From: Prevotella sp. | Lineage (GTDB): Bacteria > Bacteroidota > Bacteroidia > Bacteroidales > Bacteroidaceae | Reading direction: 5' to 3' | Length of the DNA: 64,000 nucleotides | Assembly: GCA_017619755.1 (NCBI GenBank) | Contig: JAFZRU010000018.1 | Coordinates: 29,698-93,697, forward strand | Shown here: positions 33,280 to 40,301 of the stretch, piece after piece | Position numbering within the stretch: the first letter of the stretch is position 1 | How the letters are laid out: every line of letters starts with the position of its first letter | Translations under genes and position numbers: made by a program | Notes under the pieces: model-generated | The model's database searches: none | Told to the model about the DNA's origin: nothing | What the model saw: the letters and a program-made list of their open reading frames with translations, nothing else

Positions 33280-35064
33280 TTAGTTGATATTTTCTTCCTC
33301 GGCGGTATCGAAGAGACTGTTGGGGATTTTTTTCACTTCCTTTGGTGGGTCAAGGGGCTGCTCGGCACGGCGGGGGAGCACTTTCTTGTAGGCGTCATAA
33401 ATGGCGGCTGGGAGGGCTATGAGTTGAACCTTGTCCTCTACTTCCCAGAACTCATCATCGAAGGCGTAACGCTCGGGGGAGAAAATATAAATTTTCACGC
33501 GACTGCCACCCAAGTCCATCTTGGAGATGGCAAGAGACAGCTGTGAAGCCAATGTCTCTTCATACACCACGAGCATGTGCTTCCGACCATCGCAAAAATA
33601 ACGAACAAGTTCCTTTTGCAGGACAAGGTTGCCAAAAATGCCCCGCTCTTCATACAAGTCTTCCTTGATGCAGAGCATGTCGGTGGCGGCGGAAACCAAG
33701 GCACGCATGTTGCGAAGCGTGCGGGAGCGAGGAAGCAAAGCGGTGCGGTAGTAGCGAAGGCTGTTGCCACTCAAGCCCTCCACATACTGACCCTTTGGGG
33801 TTGTGTAACCGCAAATCACTCGTTTGTTGCGCTCGTAGGTCACCTGCTCGCAAATCCCATTCTCGTTGTTAGTCACCAAGATGCATTGACGATGGCCACC
33901 ATCCTCAGAGTTTAACTGCATCGTGGCATGTAGGGTTGTGCCAGAGCCGGCGAAAAAGTCAAGGATGAGGGAAGACTTGTCACTTGCAATTCGAAAAATA
34001 AAAGATATAAGCGTTGAAGGTTTTGGATAAGAAAAGATAAATTGTTGTATAACGCTGGACAATTCTGTTTTTGCTGTTCTTGTACTCCCAACCATATCAA
34101 ATGTCCAAATTGTACTTACAGGTGTAGGGGTTAGATTATCTGCATATATACGAAAATTTGCAGACCAACCCTTCTTGCCTTTAATCCATTCGATTCTTTC
34201 AATTTCATCATTGTATTTTTCTTTACTCCATCGCCAACATCCATTGTCACCATTTGTTTCTTTAGGATAAATAATTGACCCGTCAGGAGCTTCAATGCCA
34301 TAATAGAGGCTATCACTTTTATGACCACCCATCAATCTTAATGGTTTCAAATAGTACTTTCTACCTTTGTCGTCAATTTTGTTATAGTGTTCAGGTATAT
34401 TTTGGGGTTTAATACGTTTCAATATGAAATCTTTCTTTGCATAAACGAGAATAAAATCGTGCCTTACTGTAAACCCTTTTACGTCCATTCTTGGACTATC
34501 AGTTTTCTCCCAAATAACATTACCAATGAAATTATTGTTACCTAACACCTCGTCACACAGCAATTTTAGTTGTGCTTGCTCATTATCATCGATGGAGATG
34601 AATATCACCCCCTTTTCCGACAGCAGTCTTTTAGCTATTTTGAGTCTTTTGCTCATGAAAGAGAGCCATTTGGAATGTCGGTAGCTGTCTTCCGTGTCCA
34701 CATAGCTGTCGTTGTAGATGAAGTCCTTGTTTCCTGTGTTGTATGGTGGGTCGATGTAAATGACATCTATTTTTCCCTCGTGTGTGTAGGATAGCACGGT
34801 GAGTGCTTCGAGGTTGTCACCTTCTATAAGTACATGATTGGGGGCATCGGGAGTCTCGCTTTTGATGGCTCTTTCTTTCACTTCTTCCAAAAAGGGCAGT
34901 TGTTCTCTCATTCGCTCCTCCACGTTCTCGGTCTTTTCCTCCCACACCAATCCATATTTTTTCTGGTGGAGCAATTCCACCAAACTGGATTTCTCCTCAC
35001 GGGTCAAACCCTCGAGGTGTTGGATTTTCTTGATGAGTGCTGTTCTGTCAATAGGTTGGCTCAT
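33280..35064 (-). CDS. Type III-like site-specific DNA methyltransferase (Mod), probably N6-adenine
   Basis: A 594-residue protein from the ATG at 35064; the frame runs to a TTG at 35094. Motif IV is IYIDPPYNTG (about 102-111) and comes before motif I, LDFFAGSGTTLHATM (about 370-384). This is the beta-class order used by type III Mod enzymes, and DPPY indicates N6-adenine. HLEGLTREEKSSLVELL-type N-terminal helices and EGDNLEALTVLSYTHEGKID are also typical. The middle (about 180-370) should carry target recognition. It is the first gene of the seven-gene locus. Base content through the recognition part (34000-34550) is more AT-rich than its flanks, which fits exchange of specificity domains. 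Confidence 0.9.
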   Translation of the reverse strand: MSQPIDRTALIKKIQHLEGLTREEKSSLVELLHQKKYGLVWEEKTENVEERMREQLPFLEEVKERAIKSETPDAPNHVLIEGDNLEALTVLSYTHEGKIDVIYIDPPYNTGNKDFIYNDSYVDTEDSYRHSKWLSFMSKRLKIAKRLLSEKGVIFISIDDNEQAQLKLLCDEVLGNNNFIGNVIWEKTDSPRMDVKGFTVRHDFILVYAKKDFILKRIKPQNIPEHYNKIDDKGRKYYLKPLRLMGGHKSDSLYYGIEAPDGSIIYPKETNGDNGCWRWSKEKYNDEIERIEWIKGKKGWSANFRIYADNLTPTPVSTIWTFDMVGSTRTAKTELSSVIQQFIFSYPKPSTLISFIFRIASDKSSLILDFFAGSGTTLHATMQLNSEDGGHRQCILVTNNENGICEQVTYERNKRVICGYTTPKGQYVEGLSGNSLRYYRTALLPRSRTLRNMRALVSAATDMLCIKEDLYEERGIFGNLVLQKELVRYFCDGRKHMLVVYEETLASQLSLAISKMDLGGSRVKIYIFSPERYAFDDEFWEVEDKVQLIALPAAIYDAYKKVLPRRAEQPLDPPKEVKKIPNSLFDTAEEENIN

Positions 35065-35130
35065 GGTCGCACTCCTCCTTTCGTCGGGATACAATCATGG
35101 CTGACAGATATTCGTATTAGATAGTTCATA

Positions 35131-35324
35131 ACCGGCCAGTTTTGTTCTCTAAATGAAATCTGTTAGTAGCAAAAATGCGGACACAAAGAAGCGCACCCAC
35201 TCCCTCTGTCTCGAAAATCGGGTAACTGGCCGGTAAACCCTTGTAGCAAAACATCAGGTAGATGGGTACGCCATAACGGCGTATCCTCTGCCTAAGATTT
35301 GCTACAAATTCACTTGGCCAGTGT
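35131..35324 (-). other. Structured leader of the methyltransferase operon with a 67-bp hairpin
   Basis: TTGTAGCAAA (35241-35250) and TTTGCTACAA (35298-35307) are perfect complements. Inside them AGGTAGATGGGTACGCC pairs almost fully with GGCGTATCCTCTGCCT around an ATAAC loop. Three GGCCAGT-containing boxes flank it: ACCGGCCAGTT near 35131, ACTGGCCGGT near 35225 and TTGGCCAGTG near 35315. The first two are inverted relative to each other. A further hairpin, ATAAGAT-ACG-ATCTTAT, lies near 35346. No gene is seen between 35065 and 35823. The hairpin would be transcribed from the promoter at 35493-35523. Confidence 0.6.
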
Positions 35325-35492
35325 TTAGATTTTCAAACCTCAGTCATAAGATACGATCTTATTTATTCCGCGAAGATGTTGGATTGGCGTGAAGCCTCTC
35401 CTTGCCTGTCAGACATTCTGTTGGGCATCCGCTGTCGCCCCTTTCCCTTTCCGCTTTTCAACTTGAAGGTGCGAATGCTGTTTAGGCGAGGG

Positions 35493-35523
35493 CAAAGTTA
35501 TGAAATTTTGTGGTAACTCCCAA
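35493..35523 (-). promoter_or_regulatory. Probable promoter of the seven-gene defence locus
   Basis: On the minus strand TTG (35523-35521), a 20-bp spacer and TAACTTTG (35500-35493). The start would be near 35486, leaving a ~420-nt untranslated leader before the methyltransferase ATG. Confidence 0.5.
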
Positions 35524-35823
35524 GGCATTTGAGCAAAAGTTTTGATTGTCCCCCTCTTTACACATGCATGCGCACGTGTTTGTGGGTTGTTTTTTTATTT
35601 TTTCTTCTTTAGGGGGATGCAAGGGGGATTTTCTTCTTTTTTCTTTTTTAGTCATTTAAAGGCGATTTTGCAAGTTGTTGAAAATCAACTTGTTGGCGGT
35701 GTGTATTTGTGAAAACTTCGCAAAGGGGAGTGAAAACTTCGCATTTTGAACAGCTTTTTTGTCGCTTGATGAAGATTCGTTGGGGGGCGAAAAAATCAGT
35801 TGACGGAGTTCGTCCATATCAAA

Positions 35824-36516
35824 ATGACATACTATCGCCGTCATCCTGACATAACTTTGCAGGCGAAAACAGAAAATATCTCACCATCACCCATCGCCAT
35901 GCAAACAGCACAACTCATCCAACAGTCGCTCGCGCCATTCGACAAGAAGATTGATGGCCTCATCCATCTTTATCTGCTCTCCCTGTCCGACGCCAAAGGG
36001 CAGGTAAGTCTCAGTGTGGGAAGGATGGCCACGGAATTAGGCATTCATCGCAAATCATTGTCCGTCGTGCTTGACCACCTGAAGAGCAACGGCTTCATCC
36101 AAAAAGAGGAGACCCAGGGCGAACTCCTTTCCGTCATCACCCTGACAAAGAAACGCCCTGTTCGCCCGGCCATCTCCATCGACGTGCGCCGCAAAGCTTT
36201 CATCGAGGGCCTTGATGCCCATGCCTCCCAATATCCCGCCGATATGCTCCAGGCTTTCGCCGACTATTGGACCGAGCCCAACCGCTCGAACACCCGCATG
36301 CGGTGGGAACTACAACCCACATGGAACCTGTCCATGCGGTTGGCCACCTGGGCACGCAAAGCCATGTCGTTCGCCCGTTCGATGTGCAGCCAGCACCGCA
36401 CCACCTCCGCCGAATATGTGGCACAGGCCCAGCAATGGGCGGAGGCGGAGACCCTGCGCATCATTCGCGAAGCAGAACAAGAAAGAAAAAACACCCGTTC
36501 ATTAATACACCAATAA
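35824..36516 (+). CDS. Winged-helix protein with replication-initiator-like C terminus
   Basis: The frame opens at a TTG at 35800. The first ATG (35824) is used, but an ATG at 35899 is also plausible because a -7-like TAACTTTG lies at 35852-35859. A winged HTH is visible as SLSVGRMATELGIHRKSLSV followed by HLKSNGFIQKEE. The C-terminal part has FADYWTEPNRSNTRMRWELQ and ATWARKAM, a signature found in DnaT/DnaD-like primosomal proteins and small replication proteins of Bacteroidales mobile elements. It is divergent from the methyltransferase operon and 4 bp upstream of the next gene. A role in replication or regulation of a mobile element is inferred. Confidence 0.65.
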   Translation: MTYYRRHPDITLQAKTENISPSPIAMQTAQLIQQSLAPFDKKIDGLIHLYLLSLSDAKGQVSLSVGRMATELGIHRKSLSVVLDHLKSNGFIQKEETQGELLSVITLTKKRPVRPAISIDVRRKAFIEGLDAHASQYPADMLQAFADYWTEPNRSNTRMRWELQPTWNLSMRLATWARKAMSFARSMCSQHRTTSAEYVAQAQQWAEAETLRIIREAEQERKNTRSLIHQ

Positions 36517-36520
36517 TACC

Positions 36521-37228
36521 ATGACCCACAACCAACCCATCGCCATCGGCCAAGTGATAGCCGCCAAGTCGGCAAGTCGCCAAGAACAAAAAATGCAGCT
36601 CTCTCCACTCCAAAGAACGGAAATCGACCACTTCACACACATCTTCCCGACAGAGACGGAACTGTTGGCTTTCTTCGCACCGGGGAAATGGGAGAAAGCC
36701 CTTTCCAACAAGAGGAAATGCTTGTGTTTCGGCACCGTGACGCTCAACGTCGTCAAGGACTATTACGGTGGCAACATCGCACGCCAAATGGTGAAAAACA
36801 ATCTCGTGGGGCTTTACACCCTCGCACGACCCAACGAGAGCATCAACTTGCATGCTTTGGACCTGACCGCCGGCATGTTCTTGGGGAAGTTCGGCAACTA
36901 CCTGCCTGTCTTCGGCATGCTCTACTATTTCGCCTCTTACCTCATTTCTTTCCGCAGCACTTACTCATCGTTTGACTTGCAAGACGTGCTGAGGCAGTGC
37001 GAGCAGAAATTCCTTCCAAGATGGTGTGAGGCTTTAGGGCGGTTGAATGAAACCAAAGACCCTGATAGGGGGACGAAGGTCACAGGGCGCGCCGCCGCCA
37101 TACAATACCTCAGACGCGAATATGTGAACAAAGGGCTCGACGTCAGGGAATCCGCCCTCGTCCGTTACGGGGCTGTCTCCATGGAGGATGTGGCCTTCAT
37201 CGAGAGCGGCGAAGAGATAGCGTTCTGA
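36521..37228 (+). CDS. Unknown 235-aa protein paired with the wHTH gene
   Basis: A soluble protein with no recognised domain. Notable segments are CLCFGTVTLNVVKDYYGGNI, then MFLGKFGNYLPVFGMLYYFASYL, a helical patch that could be a protein interface rather than a membrane segment, and an acidic C terminus. It follows the wHTH gene by 4 bp and must be cotranscribed. Similar two-gene sets of a DnaT-like protein and a protein of this size occur on integrated elements of Bacteroidota. On that basis alone it may belong to the element that carried the defence locus. Confidence 0.5.
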   Translation: MTHNQPIAIGQVIAAKSASRQEQKMQLSPLQRTEIDHFTHIFPTETELLAFFAPGKWEKALSNKRKCLCFGTVTLNVVKDYYGGNIARQMVKNNLVGLYTLARPNESINLHALDLTAGMFLGKFGNYLPVFGMLYYFASYLISFRSTYSSFDLQDVLRQCEQKFLPRWCEALGRLNETKDPDRGTKVTGRAAAIQYLRREYVNKGLDVRESALVRYGAVSMEDVAFIESGEEIAF

Positions 37229-37285
37229 GACGATTCTGCAGGGTTGTAATTCCCAAAGCCAAGAGGCAAATGTCAAGAGGGCAGT

Positions 37286-37329
37286 GTTCACGTAGGGCAT
37301 TACTTCATGTAATGCCTAACGCCAAGAGG
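37286..37329 (+). repeat. 44-bp hairpin repeat on the right side of the defence locus
   Basis: GTTCACGTAGGGCATTACTT then CATGTAATGCCTAACGCCAAGAGG. It matches 25667-25710 in the same orientation except at stem positions, where both strands change together (GGCATTAC/GTAATGCC versus GGATTTAC/GTAAATCC). An inverted, diverged copy with a third stem (GGAAT/ATTCC) lies at about 37572-37620. A GAGTGCCC-TAAT-GGGCAGAACC unit follows at 37361-37400. Confidence 0.75.
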
Positions 37330-37635
37330 AAGAGCAGTAATAGCTCAGCGATTCAATTATGGAGTGCCCTAATGGGCAGAACCAACGGTCGACGTGCGAC
37401 TACTTTTTTGATGAATAAATACCGTTGAGAACAAGAGTCAAAAAAAACCGCTTTGCTTGATAAAAATTATAAAAGGTATAAAAATTTTTCGTCAGCAAAA
37501 TTCGAAACGCTGGACGCTTGGGAAAACGCCTGAAGGCGGGAACAAAAAGGGAGAAAAACAGTCTAACAATCTGTGGATTTAGGAATGCATGAAGTAATTC
37601 CCTACGCGAGCACCGCCCTCTTGACTTGTTGCAAG

Positions 37636-37790
37636 AAATTTCGACGTGGCGTTGCCCTGGGCTGGTATCTCGTTGGCCTTTATATAAATCGCTCTTGCTC
37701 GGCATACTGAAAACAAGTTTTCGTCTGCTCTCGCTTAATCGCGATTTTCAGGCCGCCTTTGCACAAAATCCATCCGCACGATTTTTTTCG
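37636..37790 (-). repeat. Large palindromic dispersed repeat, copy D (half element)
   Basis: Only one arm is left (GGCGTTGCCCTGGGCTGGTATCTCGT), joined to the ~70-bp segment and the GGCC and TTTGCACAAAATCCATCC end. Read in reverse it is nearly identical to the left part of copy A. It and the hairpin repeats before it fill the 750-bp gap 37229-37977. Confidence 0.7.
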
Positions 37791-37977
37791 TCCTTCAAGG
37801 TTGTATTTTTTGCTTTATATCCGTTATATAAGAAAGGCGCGATGATCGCAACAAGGAGGAGGCTGGTGTCTCGCTGGCCTTGCAGGCCGATAAAGACCTG
37901 GCTTGTGGAGCGTATAACATTTTTTTATTATTCAAATGACTTCAATATCAGATTTATTACCTACATTTGCAACTATT

Positions 37978-39858
37978 ATGAGAACAAGACTATTTTTCAT
38001 CATGGCGTTCCTGCTGATGGGAACCGCCATACAGGCCGACGACAAGCACGAGGCACCCATCAAGCACGTCACCGTTTTTACCAATGGCGCACAAGTAGAG
38101 CGGTCGCTGTCGCTCAACCTCACGGCAGGCGAACAACTCATCACCTTCACCGGCCTCTCCCCATACACCGACGTGAAAAGCCTGCAAATGAGGGCTCGCG
38201 GCAAACTGACCGTCATCGGCGTGAACTACCGCAAGGCCCATCCCGACAGTCTGCAGCAAATGCGGAAACTGAAGGAGGCTCAGCAAAAAGTGAAGGACGC
38301 TGAAGACCAAGTGCATCAGTTGAAAGCACAGCGGGAAGTGGTGGAGTCCCAGTTGGAGATGGTGAAGACCAACTGCTCCGTGGGCAACCGCACCGCCATC
38401 ACCCCGCTCGCCGGCATCAAGGAACTCAACAACTACTACTCCCAGGAACTCCTCGCCCTGAAGAAGAAACTGATTTCCATCGATGAAGACATAAAGAAAG
38501 CCTCCGAGGAAAAGCAACGGCTGGCGAACACTGCGGACTCCATTGCATTCCTGCCGCTTTCCAGCGTCACAGAGGTGGAGGTGAAAGTGAACGTCCCCCA
38601 GGCCTGCCGGGCGGAATTCGACCTCTCCTACTATGTGAAGAATGCGGGGTGGTATCCCACCTACGACGTCAGGTCGGAAAGCACGTCGCATCCCCTGCAA
38701 CTCTCCTACAAGGCCAATGTCTTCCAAAACACCAAGGAGAAATGGAACAACGTGCCGGTGACGCTCTCCTCCGCCAACCCCAACCGTTCGAACGTCGCAC
38801 CCGACCTGCGCACCTATTGGCTTGACTATGGCCGCCAAGCGCCACGGTATGACCAAAGCGACAACGACACCGGCGTTTCCGGCACTGTGATAGACGAAAA
38901 GGGAGAACCAATCATAGGTGTCACGGTGTCGGTCGTGGGTACAAAACTCACTACGGTGACCGACTTTGATGGGCATTACTCCATCACACTCCCCAAGGAC
39001 AAGAAGCAACTGCGGTTCAACTACATCGGCTACAAGCAAACGACGATGAGCGTCGTCGGCCCCACGTTGAATGTCAGGTTGAAGGAAGACGACACTGCAC
39101 TCAATGAAGTGGCGGTCGTGGGATATGGGACGGCCAAGAAAGAGAAAGTCTCCGCAAAGCAAACGGCCAGGATGGTGGAGCCAAGGGAAGAAATGGCCAT
39201 GGAGCAACTCGAAGAGAGCGAGATGCTGGCCGTGCAGGAACAGAAGGCGCAGTTTGGCTATGAGTTTGACATCAAGCAGCCGCTCACCTTGCTCTCCAAC
39301 GGCAAAGTCACCGTCACGGAAATCGCCCGCTACCAACTGCCGGCCACCTATCAGTATGTGGGCATACCCCGTGCCGACAAGGAGGCCTTCCTCGTGGCGG
39401 ATGCCACGGGATGGGACAAATACAACCTGCTCGAAGGGGAGGCCAACGTCTATTTTGACAACTCCTTCGTGGGTAAGACCATCCTCGACCCCACCTTGCC
39501 TGAGGACACCCTGCATTTCTCCTTGGGTCGTGACAACTGCATACGCATCCAGCGCACCAAGGTGGCTGACAAGTCCACGCGCAAGTTGCTTGCCTCGCAA
39601 CAGGAACAGGACATGACCTGGCGCATCACGGTGAAAAACACCCGCAACGAGGACATCGCCATGACGCTGAAAGACCAAATTCCCGTTTCCCAAAACTCCG
39701 CCATCACCGTGACCACGGAGGAGTTGAGCGGCGGCAGCCTCGACAAGGAGAAAGGCATCGTCACATGGAATCTCCACCTAAAGCCCAACGAGCAAAGGGA
39801 GTTGCTGGTGCACTACAGGGTGAAATATCCCAAGAACCGCCGGCTGGTCGTGGAATGA
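37978..39858 (+). CDS. MuiA-family (DUF4140/DUF4139) exported protein with embedded SusC-type domain
   Basis: A 626-residue protein. The ATG at 37978 gives the signal peptide MRTRLFFIMAFLLMGTAIQA; the frame also opens upstream at 37936. DUF4140 spans about 25-125 (HVTVFTNGAQVERSLSLNLT), followed by a coiled coil (85-175). DUF4139 follows (VEVKVNVPQACRAEFDLSYYV) and resumes to the end (QIPVSQNSAITV). Between the two halves, about 300-400, lies a carboxypeptidase-regulatory-like domain, GTVIDEKGEPIIGVTV to LNEVAVVGYGTAKKEK, which is the N-terminal module of SusC-type receptors. The family was named for mucoidy inhibition. Its biochemical role is unknown. Confidence 0.85.
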   Translation: MRTRLFFIMAFLLMGTAIQADDKHEAPIKHVTVFTNGAQVERSLSLNLTAGEQLITFTGLSPYTDVKSLQMRARGKLTVIGVNYRKAHPDSLQQMRKLKEAQQKVKDAEDQVHQLKAQREVVESQLEMVKTNCSVGNRTAITPLAGIKELNNYYSQELLALKKKLISIDEDIKKASEEKQRLANTADSIAFLPLSSVTEVEVKVNVPQACRAEFDLSYYVKNAGWYPTYDVRSESTSHPLQLSYKANVFQNTKEKWNNVPVTLSSANPNRSNVAPDLRTYWLDYGRQAPRYDQSDNDTGVSGTVIDEKGEPIIGVTVSVVGTKLTTVTDFDGHYSITLPKDKKQLRFNYIGYKQTTMSVVGPTLNVRLKEDDTALNEVAVVGYGTAKKEKVSAKQTARMVEPREEMAMEQLEESEMLAVQEQKAQFGYEFDIKQPLTLLSNGKVTVTEIARYQLPATYQYVGIPRADKEAFLVADATGWDKYNLLEGEANVYFDNSFVGKTILDPTLPEDTLHFSLGRDNCIRIQRTKVADKSTRKLLASQQEQDMTWRITVKNTRNEDIAMTLKDQIPVSQNSAITVTTEELSGGSLDKEKGIVTWNLHLKPNEQRELLVHYRVKYPKNRRLVVE

Positions 39859-39911
39859 GAAATGTGACATTGCTTCATGGCGGTTCCGCATAGGCGGCCT
39901 CGTGGAGAGCA

Positions 39912-39957
39912 TTCGCCCTAACGGGCGAGCGGATGGACATAAAGTCCACCCCTACAG
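39912..39957 (+). repeat. 46-bp hairpin repeat (GGACATAAAGTCC family)
   Basis: TTCGCCCTAACGGGCGAGCG, then GATGGACATAAAGTCCACCCCTACAG. Same unit as 13416-13461 and, inverted, 11819-11864. Confidence 0.7.
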
Positions 39958-39987
39958 TTGCACCCGTTAATGGCTGCTTATACAGGA

Positions 39988-40020
39988 CAAAAAAAGAAGC
40001 CGCGTCTCACGACGCAGCTT
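39988..40020 (-). terminator. Strong leftward intrinsic terminator
   Basis: The stem AAGC-C-GCGTC / GACGC-A-GCTT (39997-40020) is followed on the minus strand by seven T residues. It may end both the candidate small RNA and read-through from the regulator gene at 40302. Confidence 0.75.
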
Positions 40021-40178
40021 TACAAACTTGATGAAATAACAATATGTATGAATAAAATTTCAAGAAAAACATCTGTCGTAGTAAGTCATGGAAACAGGTG
40101 CCAAAGTTTTTGGCCCGACACCTTGTAGCCTTTTCGTTCGTCTTTGTGTATGGTTGTAGTCTTTTTACTATTGGATTG
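39988..40178 (-). ncRNA. Candidate ~190-nt small RNA downstream of the hybrid regulator
   Basis: A -7 box TACCTTTG lies at plus 40192-40185 and a strong terminator ends at 39988, with no convincing gene between. The predicted RNA holds a hairpin AGGTG...CCAAA-AAC-TTTGG-CACCT (about 40095-40122), a second stem CTTGAAAT...ATTTCA-TC-AAG (about 40026-40065) and the terminator stem. The -33 box is poor. A promoter-to-terminator layout of this size resembles known Bacteroidales small RNAs, but I cannot identify a family. A weak 111-codon frame covers part of it and is not credible as a gene. Confidence 0.4.
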
Positions 40179-40301
40179 ATGCTGCAAAGGTATGCATTCT
40201 TTTCAGAAACGCGATTCTTGCATGTCTCAAAAGTTTTTCTGTTCGTCTCAACCTTCATTTTTCGCTCAAAAAGGCACTTTTGGTGTGGTTTTTTGGCATT
40301 T

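Noticed and set aside
25815-35064. A complete DNA phosphorothioation (Dnd) system
   Set aside because: DndD- and DndE-like parts are present, but no DndC (PAPS-reductase-like) or DndB is encoded in the operon, and a DPPY methyltransferase takes the first position.
35656-35844. 62-codon minus-strand frame in the divergent region near 35.7 kb
   Set aside because: No protein-like composition or start context. It overlaps the start of the wHTH gene and AT-rich promoter DNA.
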